DNA from: CAWEFA01 sp963808135 | GTDB taxonomy: Bacteria > Bacteroidota > Bacteroidia > Bacteroidales > DTGW01 | Assembly: GCA_963808135.1 (NCBI GenBank) | Contig: CAWEFA010000143.1 | Location: 19,774 to 83,773, forward strand | DNA: 64,000 nt | Reading direction: 5' to 3' | Shown here: in pieces, positions 8,702 through 18,758 of the stretch | How the letters are laid out: each line of letters opens with the position of its first letter | How positions within the stretch are numbered: position 1 is the stretch's first letter | Notes under the pieces: model-generated | Database searches by the model: none | The model's input: only the letters and a program-made list of their open reading frames with translations | What the model was told of the DNA's origin: nothing | Made by a program: the position numbers and the translations under genes

Positions 8702-9438
8702 ATGAATGATACAGGTGCAAAATCAGGCTCAAATAAAATTATTGAAATAAATAACCTAAGGAAAGGATTTGGCCAACAGGAAGTATTAAAAAATGTGTCG
8801 TTACAACTTTTTAATGGCGAAAACCTGGTAGTGCTTGGAAAATCAGGCTCAGGAAAATCCGTCCTGATAAAATGTATTGTTCGACTATTAAATCCCGACG
8901 ACGGAACAATCAAAGTACTTGGTGAAGATGTAAGTGCATTAAACAGTAATGGTTTAGGAGAGTTGAGAAAGAAAATAGGTTTTCTTTTTCAGAGTGGTGC
9001 ATTATATGATTCCATGACTGTAAGACAAAATCTGGAATTTCCATTGCGAAGAATAAAAAAGAACCTCACTCAAAAAGAAATAGATGAAAAAGTAAAAGAA
9101 GTTCTTGGAAAATGTCGGTTTATCGGATGCCATTAGATAAAATGCCATCGCAGCTATCAGGCGGAATGCGTAAGCGGATCAGCCTGGCACGAACCATTGT
9201 TGTTGATCCGATGATCATGTTATATGATGAACCGACAACCGGTCTTGACCCTGCAACATCAGATGAAATAAGTTCACTCATCAATGATGTTCAGAAAAAA
9301 TATAAAACTTCTTCCCTCATCATCACACATGATATTGAATGTGCCCGCACTACTGCAAACCGCGTTATAATGTTGCATGACGGTGAAGTTTATAAGGAAG
9401 GAAATTGGAAGAATTTGAAAAGTCAACTGATTCGTTAA
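8702..9438 (+). CDS. mlaF: MlaF-type ABC ATPase (frame broken twice)
   Basis: ATP-binding subunit partnering MlaE. Visible motifs: Walker A GKSGSGKSVL, Q-loop LFQSGALYD, signature LSGGMRKRISLAR, Walker B IMLYDEPTTGLD and the H-loop in IITHD. Between 9101 and 9136 the frame changes twice: dropping one G near 9107 and one base near 9134 restores the run VLENVGLSDAIDKMPSQLSGG, which is normal for the family. Start ATG 8702 is preferred to the upstream TTG 8681. MlaF energises phospholipid movement between the membranes. Confidence 0.85.
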
Positions 9439-9497
9439 TCAGATCATTCTTTAAATAATGTATTTTAATAAGTATCAAGATTTAATACCATAAAAAT

Positions 9498-10281
9498 ATG
9501 GAAACGCACACAACTAAATTCAAAGTACGGTTAGGATTGTTTATTGCAGGAGGATTGGTGATTTTTATAATCGCTATTTTCATAATCGGAAAGCAGAAAA
9601 ATTTATTTAATCCTGTTTTTAAACTAACTACGACTTTTTATAATGTAAGCGGATTACAGGTCGGGAACAATATCCGTTTTTCAGGAATCAATGTAGGCAC
9701 GGTTGATAATATTAAAATAATAAATGATTCAACTGTGCGGGTTGACATGTTGATTCAAAAAAATGTTCAGCAGTTTATTAAATCAGATTGCGAAGCAGGC
9801 TATAGGTTCTGCAGGAATTATCGGCGACCGTATTTTAATTATTACTCAAGGCAGTTCTGATGCTCCTATTGCAAAAGATGGGCAACAAATTGCATCAAAA
9901 GAACCGGTTGAACCCGATGCCATCATGGCAAGCCTGCAGGTAACAGCAGATAATGCTGTAATTATTTCAGATCAGCTGGCAGAAATTATGACTAAAGTAA
10001 ATAGCGGAAACGGAACACTCGGAAGATTAATCCAGGATTCAACATTGGCAGAAAATATTAATCAGACCATAGTGAATCTTAAAAAAAGCAGCAAAGGGTT
10101 TGATGAAAATATGAATGCAGCCAAGGAAAATTTCCTTTTTAGAGGTTATTATAAAAGGAAAGAAAAAGCAGCCGAAAAAATAAAGGTTGACGCAATAGAA
10201 AAAAAAGCAGCTGAAAAAAAGAAGTATGATGCTGAAGAAAAAAAAGCAGCGAAACAAAAAGCAAAAAATGAAAAGAAATAA
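9498..10281 (+). CDS. mlaD: MlaD/MCE-domain protein (frame broken once)
   Basis: Substrate-binding MCE protein of the Mla system, anchored by one N-terminal membrane helix (residues 13-31). The MCE domain follows (NVSGLQVGNNIRFSGINVGTVDNI). The frame breaks at 9798-9799, where dropping one G restores the sequence around SDCEAAIGSAGIIGDRILII. Total length about 260 residues. The last 50 residues are an unusual K/E/A-rich tail (EKKAAEKKKYDAEEKKAAKQK), probably a charged helix. mlaE, mlaF and mlaD are consecutive on one strand; no mlaB or mlaC is visible, which is common in Bacteroidota. Confidence 0.85.
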
Positions 10282-10338
10282 TGTAACTTATCAGGTGTTT
10301 AGTCTTTAGGTTATCAAACTACAGGAAGAATATGCTGA

Positions 10339-10357
10339 TAGTCCATAGTCCATAGTC
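10339..10357. repeat. Heptanucleotide repeat (TAGTCCA, 2.7 copies)
   Basis: A short 7-bp tandem repeat in the gap between mlaD and the Omp85-like gene. It belongs to the set of heptad repeats found in several gaps of this window. Confidence 0.6.
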
Positions 10358-10408
10358 AACAGCCAAAACAAGTAAAAACCTGAAAATTTCAAAATATGGT
10401 AAATACAA

Positions 10409-12247
10409 ATGTGGTTCAAAAATATTTTCATACTTTTTTTTGTTTCAATTTACATAAGTGAATCTGCATTGGCACAAGTTCCTGTCAAAACAGATTCAAC
10501 ACATCTTTATGAAAATATTCAAAACTATTCCAAACAAAGCAAGTTTAAAATGTTTTTGTACAGGTTAATTTTTAAACCTGTTGCAGCCAGGTCAAAGAAA
10601 AAAGAAGTAAAAAAGAAAGTTTATAGAAGACTGGTACAAAAACCATACAGCGCCTTTGAAGGAAAAACCATCAGGAATATAGACATTGTTACGTTAGATC
10701 CTTTCGGTTACTCAGCCACCGACACTGCTGTTGTAAAACAAACTTTTTTATATAAAGCGGGAAATGAGACGCATGTTAAAACACGACGTATCACAATCCG
10801 AAACCTCATACTGATACACAGGAACGAACCATTCGATTCTTTACTTGTCAGGGAATCGGAGCGTTTAATCCGCAGCCAGAATTATGTGCATGAGGTTTCT
10901 TTTTACGTTTATCCTGCCGGAAAAAAATCCGATTCAGTAGATATTTTTATTCGTGAGTCGGATAAATGGAGCGTCATTCCGAAAATAAATATTTCAACTT
11001 CAAATTTTCAATTTGATATAACCGATAAAAATTTTTTAGGGTCCGGTCATGAATTCCAAAATGATTTTACAAGAAATTTTAATAATGGGATTAATACTTT
11101 TAATACAAATTATTCTATCCCGAACATAAGGAACACGTACATTAGCGCAATGTTGCACTATGGGGTTGACGGATACAAAAATTTCAACAAGAGTTTGGCT
11201 GTTGACCGTCCGTTTTATTCTCCATTTGCAAAGTGGGCAGCAGGTGTGTCTTTTGCTTCTCAATATAAAAAAGATTCCCTGAGCGATATAAATCCGGCTA
11301 TTGTTCCGGAGAATTCAAAATTCGGCACACAGGATTATTGGACAGGCATTGCACATCAGGTTTTCAAGGGCAACACGGAAACGAAACGTGTAACCAATTT
11401 AATTTTTACGCTGCGTTATCTGCGGGTCCGGTATTCTGAAAAGCCATCTGAACTTTCTGACCCGTATCATATTTATTCCGATGAAGATTTTTATTTAACC
11501 GCAATAGGAATTTCTACCCGGAAATATGTTCAGGATAAATATGTTTTTAATTACGGTGTTGTAGAAGATGTGCCGGTTGGAAAAGTTTTTGGGTTAACAG
11601 GCGGTTACCAGGTAAAGAATAATTCCTGGCGGCGATATTTAGGGACGCGGTTTTCCTTTGGTAACTTTTATAAATGGGGATATATGAGTTGCAATTTCGA
11701 ATACGGAACCTTTTACCATGCTTCATATTCCCAACAAGGTGTTTTTTCGGCAGGTTTAAATTATTTCACAAACTTATTTGAAATCGGAAACTTGAAATGC
11801 AGGCAGTTTGTAAAACCCCAGCTTACCTTGGGAATAAATCGCTTTCCTTCAGAGAGTATTACCATTAACAACGAAAACGGTATACTGGGCTTTAACAGCA
11901 TTTCCTTACTGGGAACAAAAAAAATAGTTTTAACGCTTCAAACGCAATCCTATGCTCCATGGAAATTGCTGGGATTTCGGTTCGGGCCGTATTTAATTTA
12001 TTCATTCGGTATGCTGGGAAATGCAGCATCAGGATTTAAAAAGAAACAGGTGTTTTCACAGTTTTGCCTGGGAGTTTTAATTAAAAACGAATTCCTGGTA
12101 ATTAATAATTTCCAGGTTTCAGTTGCATTCTATCCGAATATCCCGGGAAAGGGCAATAATGTTTTTAAAATAAATTCAAATTCAACGACTGATTTCGGCT
12201 TTCAGGATTTTATAATCGGAAAACCCGGAATAGTGGAGTTTCAATAA
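10409..12247 (+). CDS. Omp85/BamA-like outer-membrane protein
   Basis: 612 residues. Signal peptide 1-22 (SALAQ). Residues 80-190 look like POTRA-type alpha/beta repeats (FEGKTIRNIDIVTLDPFG, NEPFDSLLVRESERLIRSQ, DIFIRESDKWSVIP). The rest alternates polar and aromatic residues as expected of an outer-membrane beta barrel (LGSGHEFQNDF, GYKNFNKSLAVDRPFYSPFAKW). This layout fits a TamA/BamA-related protein. It directly follows mlaEFD on the same strand, so a role in outer-membrane lipid or protein homeostasis is plausible but inferred. A terminator follows. Confidence 0.75.
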   Translation: MWFKNIFILFFVSIYISESALAQVPVKTDSTHLYENIQNYSKQSKFKMFLYRLIFKPVAARSKKKEVKKKVYRRLVQKPYSAFEGKTIRNIDIVTLDPFGYSATDTAVVKQTFLYKAGNETHVKTRRITIRNLILIHRNEPFDSLLVRESERLIRSQNYVHEVSFYVYPAGKKSDSVDIFIRESDKWSVIPKINISTSNFQFDITDKNFLGSGHEFQNDFTRNFNNGINTFNTNYSIPNIRNTYISAMLHYGVDGYKNFNKSLAVDRPFYSPFAKWAAGVSFASQYKKDSLSDINPAIVPENSKFGTQDYWTGIAHQVFKGNTETKRVTNLIFTLRYLRVRYSEKPSELSDPYHIYSDEDFYLTAIGISTRKYVQDKYVFNYGVVEDVPVGKVFGLTGGYQVKNNSWRRYLGTRFSFGNFYKWGYMSCNFEYGTFYHASYSQQGVFSAGLNYFTNLFEIGNLKCRQFVKPQLTLGINRFPSESITINNENGILGFNSISLLGTKKIVLTLQTQSYAPWKLLGFRFGPYLIYSFGMLGNAASGFKKKQVFSQFCLGVLIKNEFLVINNFQVSVAFYPNIPGKGNNVFKINSNSTTDFGFQDFIIGKPGIVEFQ

Positions 12248-12286
12248 AATAGTTAAAATTATAGTTGATGGGTTAAACTAGTTGAT

Positions 12287-12319
12287 AAACCTGCCGGAAT
12301 TTTGAATTCTGGCAGGTTT
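12287..12319 (+). terminator. Terminator after the Omp85-like gene
   Basis: AAACCTGCCGGAATT pairs with AATTCTGGCAGGTTT around a 3-nt loop, with one mismatch. The same CCTGCC/GGCAGG core recurs at 52724-52754. Confidence 0.75.
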
Positions 12320-12376
12320 CAGCTATCAAATCAGCCATTTCGACCTATAACCAAAATATATTTCAGTGCCGAAATG

Positions 12377-12441
12377 TGTGAATGATGTAACTTATTTCTA
12401 AAGTTTTGTAAAACATATGGTAGAGATCAACGATAACTTTG
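12377..12441 (+). promoter_or_regulatory. R3: 21-bp direct-repeat activator site plus -7 box
   Basis: Half-sites TGTAAC at 12386 and TGTAAA at 12407 (21 bp apart); -7 box TAACTTTG at 12434-12441 with the fixed 28-nt distance. It is the only promoter I see ahead of the five-gene run 12532-18134. Confidence 0.85.
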
Positions 12442-12531
12442 TAACTAACTAAAATAAATATTTAAAAAAGAAAACCTCTTAGAATACAATCAACTTTATT
12501 ATTAACTAACTTTTAAAATAATTCAGCAGAA

Positions 12532-14115
12532 ATGAAAACAATATACATTTTAGTTTTTATGCTTTTATCTTCTCCATTTCTTTATGCTCAGTCCTCTGTC
12601 AAGTCCGATACAATTAAACCAAACAAAGGCAATGTAGATAAGCAACTGGAGAAAATCAATGAAAGAAAAGAAAAACTGCACGATACAACTGGTAATGAAC
12701 CTGCAAAAAGCAAAACCATTGATACTAAAATTGAAAATAGATACGGGGATTTGCTTCGTGACGATCCGGAGTATAACAAAAGATATTCCCTCTGGATACC
12801 TGCTGTCGATATTATTGGACTCAATTTTTTATTAAATGTAACCGACAGGTATATTTTAAAATTAGATTTTTCCAATACTAATTTTACTACATGGAAGCGC
12901 ACTCTAAGTGCCGGCTGGCCATGGGGCAAGGGATGGGAATGGGATAAGGACCGGTTCGGCAACAACTTTTTTAGCCATCCTTATTTTGGAGCCATGTATT
13001 TTAATGCAGCACGTTCTAACGGATATAATTTTTATTCATCATTTGCATTTGCAGTGGGCGGCGCTTATATGTGGAAGATGTTTGGGGAAAACGGAACACC
13101 GGAGAGAGAAGATCTGATCAATACTTCTATTTCAGGCGCATGTTTCGGAGAAATACTTTATCGCTTAAGCTCGAATATTCTCGATGACCGCACAAGAGGA
13201 AGCGATAGGGTTTTCCGCGAAATAGCAGCCGGGATCATTGATCCCGTGAGAGGTTTTAACAGGCTGTTGCAGGGAAAAACTTTCAGGACAACCAACAAAG
13301 AAGTTTATGAGAAAGAACCGTTAAATGTTTCCCTTTTTGCAGGAATGCACAGAATAGATGATGTATCACAAGGCATGTTTGGTAGTGGGACTAACAATTT
13401 AATGATCAACGCTCAACTTGATTATGGAAATCCGTTTGAAGACCGTTCACGAAAGCCTTATGATTTTTTCAAACTTCGTGTAGATGCAGATTTTGGCGCG
13501 GGCAGAAAAATTGTTGACAACATACTCGGCTATGGAATTTTATTTGGCAAAAATTTTCAGATGGGAAAGCTGGCAAACCTCATCGGGGTATTTCAATATA
13601 ATGATTATTGGGATAGTAAATTATTTGAGTTAGCCACTATTGGTTTCGGCGGTGGCCTAACTACTAAATTACCGGTAAGCAATACGATTAATTTTTACAC
13701 CAGCATCCATTTGGCTGGAGTGCCTTTTGCAGGAAACAGCACACAGTTTGGTCCCGATACTTTGCAGTTCAGGGATTATAATTTTGGCTATGGATATGAG
13801 GGAAAATTTGAATGTATGCTTAATTTTAGTAAATATGCGGAACTTTCAGTGGTATATTATTATTACATGATTCACACCTTTAACGCTATGATTAACAACG
13901 TTCAGGGTTTAATCGGGAATAATTATATCAACGTTTTAAAACCAAGAGTTACTGTGAACCTTTACAAATCTATTAATATAGGGTTTGAAGATTTCATATA
14001 TTTCGATGACCGTTACCTTAATAATTCCACTTCATTTCATGCAATGAGAACAGAACAGAAAATATTTTTGCTGTTTTATTTTGAAGACTCTCAGAGGAGA
14101 GGACATTATAATTAA
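12532..14115 (+). CDS. DUF3943 outer-membrane protein
   Basis: 527 residues with a signal peptide (1-19, SPFLYAQ). A lysine-rich linker leads to the DUF3943 core, recognisable from HPYFGAMYFNAARSNGYNFY and GEILYRLSSNILDDRTRG, then DPVRGFNRLLQGK. The C-terminal half is beta-rich with alternating aromatics and probably forms a barrel. Members are predicted outer-membrane proteins of unknown function. It is first in a run with two PAP2 phosphatases, YihY and a BamA-like barrel, suggesting envelope lipid or undecaprenyl-phosphate handling. Confidence 0.82.
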   Translation: MKTIYILVFMLLSSPFLYAQSSVKSDTIKPNKGNVDKQLEKINERKEKLHDTTGNEPAKSKTIDTKIENRYGDLLRDDPEYNKRYSLWIPAVDIIGLNFLLNVTDRYILKLDFSNTNFTTWKRTLSAGWPWGKGWEWDKDRFGNNFFSHPYFGAMYFNAARSNGYNFYSSFAFAVGGAYMWKMFGENGTPEREDLINTSISGACFGEILYRLSSNILDDRTRGSDRVFREIAAGIIDPVRGFNRLLQGKTFRTTNKEVYEKEPLNVSLFAGMHRIDDVSQGMFGSGTNNLMINAQLDYGNPFEDRSRKPYDFFKLRVDADFGAGRKIVDNILGYGILFGKNFQMGKLANLIGVFQYNDYWDSKLFELATIGFGGGLTTKLPVSNTINFYTSIHLAGVPFAGNSTQFGPDTLQFRDYNFGYGYEGKFECMLNFSKYAELSVVYYYYMIHTFNAMINNVQGLIGNNYINVLKPRVTVNLYKSINIGFEDFIYFDDRYLNNSTSFHAMRTEQKIFLLFYFEDSQRRGHYN

Positions 14116-14154
14116 TATAATCAGGATTGCACTAAACTTAATAAATTAAACACA

Positions 14155-14955
14155 ATGTTGTATAAATTACTCATATCGCTTATCTGCATCGTTTCTTTTG
14201 AAACTTCCCTCTTAGCCCAGGATTCGCTCAAAATGCAGAAAAAGAATAAATATAATCTTTCTGAGTTTGTTCATGAATCGGGTTTGCTTGTAATACAACC
14301 TATTAAATGGAATGGATGCGATTGGATCAAATTCGGTGCAATAGCTGCCGTAACATACTCATTAACGCATGTAGATCAAAGAATCCGCACCATAGCGCTC
14401 GATAATCCAAAGTATTCCAAAAGCGATCTTATGGAAGCCGGTAACCAATGGGGAGGATTTTTTGTCGGCCCCATATTATGTGTATCGCTTTATACAATCG
14501 GCGGTCTTTCAAACAGCTATAAAACCAAAAAAATCGGTTTCGAAATAGCACAAGCTATGTTCTATTCCGAAGCAATTTCATTCATATCAAAAGGTTGTAT
14601 TGGCAGAGCAAGGCCGTTTATGGACGAGGGCGCTTTCAATTATAAACCGTTCACATTCTTTAACAGCCCGCAAAATTCATTTCCTGCAGGGCATGTAGAT
14701 GCAGCATTTGCATTGTCAACAGTATTGTCAAAAAATGCCGAATCTGAATTTTTAAAAGTGTTGGCTTATGTTCCTGCCGCTCTTACGGTAGCATCTCGTA
14801 TTTACCAGGACCAACACTGGACGTCTGATGTTTTTATTGGCGGCGCTATCGGATACTTTGTAGGAAGCTGGGTGGTAAACCTTCATGATAATAAGGATTC
14901 ACGGGTTCAGTTAACTTCTATCTATCCACTCACTTTTAAAATTGCAATTAATTAA
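14155..14955 (+). CDS. PAP2-family lipid phosphatase, paralogue 1
   Basis: 266 residues: signal or anchor (1-21), then a PAP2 (type 2 phosphatidic acid phosphatase) domain. Motif 1 is KGCIGRARP (about residue 160). Motif 2 is SFPAGH, where most members have PSGH, so the serine is replaced by alanine while the catalytic histidine is kept. Motif 3 is SRIYQDQHWTSD with the expected Arg, His and Asp. The enzyme should remove phosphate from a lipid such as undecaprenyl diphosphate or phosphatidate at the periplasmic face. Paralogue 2 follows after 9 bp. Confidence 0.85.
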   Translation: MLYKLLISLICIVSFETSLLAQDSLKMQKKNKYNLSEFVHESGLLVIQPIKWNGCDWIKFGAIAAVTYSLTHVDQRIRTIALDNPKYSKSDLMEAGNQWGGFFVGPILCVSLYTIGGLSNSYKTKKIGFEIAQAMFYSEAISFISKGCIGRARPFMDEGAFNYKPFTFFNSPQNSFPAGHVDAAFALSTVLSKNAESEFLKVLAYVPAALTVASRIYQDQHWTSDVFIGGAIGYFVGSWVVNLHDNKDSRVQLTSIYPLTFKIAIN

Positions 14956-14964
14956 TTTGCATTG

Positions 14965-15813
14965 ATGCTTAATAGATTATTTATATCGCTCATTTTCATC
15001 ATCACCTTTCAATCTTGCTTATTCGCGCAAGAAGTGAAAAAAGATACTATTTCCGAAACGAAAGGTGAAAAGAAGCAGGAAAAAAGAAGATACAGATTAT
15101 CACAATTTGCACATGAATCATATTTGTTCATTAAACAACCCACTACATGGAAAGGTGGCGATTGGCTTAAGGTTGGAGTAGTAGCAGCCGCGACAATTTC
15201 AGTAATGTCATTGGATAATACCATGGTCAAATTAACCCAGGGCCATCAAAAGTATTATTACAGCGTTCCTGTTGTGGGAGGAAGAGTATATGGGGAATGG
15301 TATTCCATTGGAGGATTAGCAACAGTGTTTGGTTGTTATGGAATTATAAATCACGATGATGCTGCAAAGAAAATCACCATTGAATTGTTGCAAGCCGGGA
15401 TTTATGCAGAATCTGTTACCGAAATATTTAAAGTTGCTATTGGCAGGGCAAGGCCGATTAGCGGAGAAAGTTCATCCACCTATCATCCGTTCACAATTAT
15501 TGATGACAATTATCATTCTATGCCCAGCGGACATACAACCGCTGCCATGGCACTTTCAACGGTCATGTCGCGCCATGCCAATTCAATTGCATTAAAAATA
15601 TTAGCTTACGTGCCTGCCGGATTAACCATGTTCTCTCGCATTTACCAGGATAAGCATTGGCTTTCAGATGTAGTTCCGGCTGCTGCGATAGGTTATTTTG
15701 CCGGTAATTGGGTGGTGGATTTGCATGAAGGAAAGAGACACCGGATTAATGTTACTTCTGTTTATCCTACTACAATTTCAATTAACCTTAACCGGGAACC
15801 AGACCAAAAATAA
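14965..15813 (+). CDS. PAP2-family lipid phosphatase, paralogue 2
   Basis: 282 residues, similar to paralogue 1 throughout, including the stretches before the domain (YRLSQFAHESYLFIKQP here, YNLSEFVHESGLLVIQP there), so the pair arose by tandem duplication. Here motif 2 is the canonical SMPSGH, with motif 1 KVAIGRARP and motif 3 SRIYQDKHWLSD, so this copy looks fully equipped. A signal peptide ends near residue 20 (CLFAQ). ATG 14965 is preferred to the TTG one codon earlier. The substrate is not determinable from sequence. Confidence 0.87.
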   Translation: MLNRLFISLIFIITFQSCLFAQEVKKDTISETKGEKKQEKRRYRLSQFAHESYLFIKQPTTWKGGDWLKVGVVAAATISVMSLDNTMVKLTQGHQKYYYSVPVVGGRVYGEWYSIGGLATVFGCYGIINHDDAAKKITIELLQAGIYAESVTEIFKVAIGRARPISGESSSTYHPFTIIDDNYHSMPSGHTTAAMALSTVMSRHANSIALKILAYVPAGLTMFSRIYQDKHWLSDVVPAAAIGYFAGNWVVDLHEGKRHRINVTSVYPTTISINLNREPDQK

Positions 15814-15847
15814 ACCAACCGGAAGTTCAGCTTAAATATTATTCACG

Positions 15848-16741
15848 ATGAAAAGAAGTAATGTTGTAAAAAAATCAGGGTATCTCCTCAAAGAAACCCT
15901 CAAAGGATTTGTAGCCGATAACGCTCTTCAATTAAGTGCAGCATTGTCCTATTATACCATTTTCTCTTTAGCCCCATTGCTTATTATTTTTGTATCCCTG
16001 ATAGGGATAATTTTTGGTGCCGAAGCCGTAAGAGGTGAAATTTTCGGACAAATTAACGGGCTGGTGGGTAACGATGCCGCACTGCAAATACAGGCAGCAA
16101 TAAAAAGTGTAAAACTTTCAAACAGCAGTACATTAGCTACAACCATAGGTGTAATCATTTTATTGATAGGGGCATCGGGTGTATTTGCCGAAATCCAGGA
16201 CTCCATAAATTTTATATGGGGCATTAAAGGAAAACCCAAACACGGTTTAATAAAATTTATGTACAACCGCCTCATGTCATTTTCAATGATCGGTTCCGTA
16301 GGGTTTTTACTATTGGTCGGTTTAATCGTAAATTCTTTGATAGGTTTACTCAACAAACATTTGGCAATCAACTTTCCACATGATACCATGTTATTACTTT
16401 ATGTTATCAATACGATAATTGTTTTCATTATCATAACACTTTTATTCAGTATTATATTCAAAACACTACCAGATGGAAAATTAGCTCTTCGCGATTGCAT
16501 CATAGGGGCATCCTTTACCGCCTTTCTTTTTATGATTGGGAAATTCGCTATTGGTTTTTACCTCGGAAGTTATAATATTGGTTCTGTTTATGGTGCTGCC
16601 GGTTCCATCATTTTAATTCTGGGCTGGGTTTATTATTCAGCGATCATACTCTATTTAGGCGCCGAATTCACCAAAGTGCATGCAAACAAATACGGGCAAA
16701 AAATAACTCCAAACGCATATTCCGTTCAAATCATAAAGTAA
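15848..16741 (+). CDS. YihY/BrkB-family inner-membrane protein
   Basis: 297 residues with about six membrane helices. The start (NALQLSAALSYYTIFSLAPLLIIFVSLIG) is the classic YihY/virulence factor BrkB signature, followed by GVFAEIQDSINFIWGI and the C-terminal YGAAGSIILILGWVYYSAIILYLGAEF. Once misnamed RNase BN, the family is a probable lipid or osmolyte flippase or exporter of unsettled function. It lies 34 bp after the second PAP2 gene in the R3 transcript, again pointing to envelope lipid handling. Confidence 0.9.
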   Translation: MKRSNVVKKSGYLLKETLKGFVADNALQLSAALSYYTIFSLAPLLIIFVSLIGIIFGAEAVRGEIFGQINGLVGNDAALQIQAAIKSVKLSNSSTLATTIGVIILLIGASGVFAEIQDSINFIWGIKGKPKHGLIKFMYNRLMSFSMIGSVGFLLLVGLIVNSLIGLLNKHLAINFPHDTMLLLYVINTIIVFIIITLLFSIIFKTLPDGKLALRDCIIGASFTAFLFMIGKFAIGFYLGSYNIGSVYGAAGSIILILGWVYYSAIILYLGAEFTKVHANKYGQKITPNAYSVQIIK

Positions 16742-16826
16742 AATAATGTATCCGCTTCAAAAAGTGTAATTAAGGTCTGAAAATTAAAGGTTAGCAAAAT
16801 GATTGAATTATCTTTTTATAAAGGCA

Positions 16827-18134
16827 ATGATAAATAACCAAATCATCTTTTGTAAAAATTTCAGGAAAACTATAAACAAAACGTGGTTTGTTTTTTTTCT
16901 TTTATCAGCATGTTTATATTCTGCTGTAAGTTCTGCTGCCCCAAAAGATACAACAAAGTTGATTCTTTTATTTAATAATAATATCGGACTACTTCATGTT
17001 GAAGATATTAATATCCCCCAGGAAGTGGATGTGCCTGATTTATTCAAGAAAATGTTCCCATCTTTTTCCGGAAATCATGCGGATTCCGTTAAAAGATCGT
17101 CTTCTCTAATTCATTTCATTGTTTTACCTGCAGTTGGATATACTCTTCAGACCAGCTTTGCAGCTGTATTGGCCTTCAATGTTGCTATTAATGGTTCCTA
17201 TCTGAGCAAAAAAAAACTTACGAATATCAGCGCCAGCTTTGCATATACACTCCGGAAGCAATTTATTATGCCGATACAAGCAAATATATGGACAAAAGAT
17301 GAAAAGTATAATGTTATTTTAGACTGGAGATATCTGCTATATCCTCAGTCAACCTTTGGATTGGGAAGTTTCTCTTCGTTTGCTGATGAAGTCAGGTTGA
17401 ATTATTCCTATTTGAAGTTATATAACTATTTTCTCAGGAAGTTTACTCCTGATTTTTACATTGGACCCGGCTATAGTATTGATTATCATTGGAAAATTCA
17501 GGATATTTCATTTCCCGCAGATAGTGCTTCAGACATAAATAAATATGGTAAAACCAATCGTTCTTTTGCATCCGGACCTACTTTTAATGCAATTTATGAT
17601 ACCCGCAGAAATTCGATAAATCCACAAGACGGCTTTTACGGCAATATAAGCTATTGCTATCACTTTAAATGGATGGGGAGTGACAATGAATGGCAATCGC
17701 TTCTGATTGAATTCAGAAAGTACCTGAAGTTTCCGGCATCTTCAAATAATATTCTTGCACTTTGGAGCTATAACTGGCTGACTCCTTCAGGAAAACCAGC
17801 TTATCTTGATTTGCCGAGCACAGGATGGAACACAAAAGTAAATATTGGCCGTGGGTACATACAGGGGAGGTATAAAGGAGAAAACCTTTTATACATGGAA
17901 GGCGAGTATCGGTTTCCGTTAACTCAGAATCATTTATTGGGAGCCGTGGTATTTTCTAATCTTCAATCGGTATCAGAATGGCCCTCAAACCAATTTAAAG
18001 CCGTACGACCCGGAGTTGGCAGCGGTATCAGGATAAAGTTAAATAAGTACTCCGGAACCAACCTGGCATTGGATTATGGTTTTGGAGTAGAAGGATCAAG
18101 AGGTGTATTTGTGAACATTGGTGAAGTTTTTTAA
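16827..18134 (+). CDS. BamA/TamA-like outer-membrane barrel (surface antigen domain)
   Basis: 435 residues from ATG 16827 (a TTG at 16803 is in frame but less likely). The signal peptide ends near residue 38 (VSSAAPKD). There are no clear POTRA repeats; the body is a barrel with typical Omp85 features: GPTFNAIYDTRRNSINPQDGFYG, then GRGYIQGRYKGENLLYMEGEYRFP with the RGY motif of the L6 loop, and a last aromatic strand FVNIGEVF. Probably an Omp85-superfamily protein that works without POTRA domains. It ends the R3 run. Confidence 0.8.
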   Translation: MINNQIIFCKNFRKTINKTWFVFFLLSACLYSAVSSAAPKDTTKLILLFNNNIGLLHVEDINIPQEVDVPDLFKKMFPSFSGNHADSVKRSSSLIHFIVLPAVGYTLQTSFAAVLAFNVAINGSYLSKKKLTNISASFAYTLRKQFIMPIQANIWTKDEKYNVILDWRYLLYPQSTFGLGSFSSFADEVRLNYSYLKLYNYFLRKFTPDFYIGPGYSIDYHWKIQDISFPADSASDINKYGKTNRSFASGPTFNAIYDTRRNSINPQDGFYGNISYCYHFKWMGSDNEWQSLLIEFRKYLKFPASSNNILALWSYNWLTPSGKPAYLDLPSTGWNTKVNIGRGYIQGRYKGENLLYMEGEYRFPLTQNHLLGAVVFSNLQSVSEWPSNQFKAVRPGVGSGIRIKLNKYSGTNLALDYGFGVEGSRGVFVNIGEVF

Positions 18135-18170
18135 TTAATTGAATGGCTCATATCAATTAGTGAGAAAACA

Positions 18171-18235
18171 TGTGAATGATATAACTTATTTCAAAAGTTG
18201 TATAACACTTTTCAAAGCAAAGTCCATGACCTTTA
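18171..18235 (+). promoter_or_regulatory. R4: 21-bp direct-repeat activator site plus -7 box
   Basis: Half-sites TATAAC at 18180 and TATAAC at 18201 (21 bp apart); -7 box GACCTTTA at 18228-18235, 28 nt spacing kept. Drives the small exported protein and probably the AsmA-like gene. Confidence 0.83.
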
Positions 18236-18296
18236 TCAGTTGATTGATTCCTGTTTAGTGTAAGATCATAAATTAGGCAAGCAAAAAACAACAATT

Positions 18297-18758
18297 ATGA
18301 AGCAAATATTGATAATACTAATATTTACAGGATTATTTCCATTCCTGGGGTTTGGTCAAGAATCGAACGATACAGTATCTCTTTATAATTCATCACTTAA
18401 AATTTCACAAACCCAATTAGATGAGTTGTATCAACTATCTACTTATGGTATAAATTTAATCAAAAACAAGTACGTAAATCATAATTCATTTTTACCAATG
18501 GTATTTTCATATTCGAATACTAAGAAATTTAAAGTGATTCCATATAATGATCCGGTTATCGAAGACAGATTGTTATCAGATTATGCAGTATATAATGGAA
18601 TAATAAAGAATAACAAATATCCTGAAGGGAGCGATAGCCTTTATTTGCTTTTTATTAGTAAAGAGTTTGATAATTCTGTATTGATAAGTTTTCCATTAAA
18701 GACTGAAAATGGGCATATATTATTAGGAGATGTAGAGGTTCAAATAGTAAAAAAATAA
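18297..18758 (+). CDS. Exported hypothetical protein
   Basis: 153 residues; signal peptide 1-20 (FLGFGQE). The mature part is a small mixed alpha/beta protein with no motif I recognise; it ends in a beta-rich stretch (LLGDVEVQIVKK) and contains no cysteine. It is the first gene after R4 and 105 bp ahead of the AsmA-like gene, so it is assigned to the stress regulon by promoter only. Confidence 0.6.
   Translation: MKQILIILIFTGLFPFLGFGQESNDTVSLYNSSLKISQTQLDELYQLSTYGINLIKNKYVNHNSFLPMVFSYSNTKKFKVIPYNDPVIEDRLLSDYAVYNGIIKNNKYPEGSDSLYLLFISKEFDNSVLISFPLKTENGHILLGDVEVQIVKK

Noticed and set aside
8021..9799. Programmed ribosomal frameshifting in mlaE, mlaF and mlaD
   Set aside because: No slippery heptamer or pause structure was seen, and the same kind of break affects unrelated essential genes, so sequence error is simpler.
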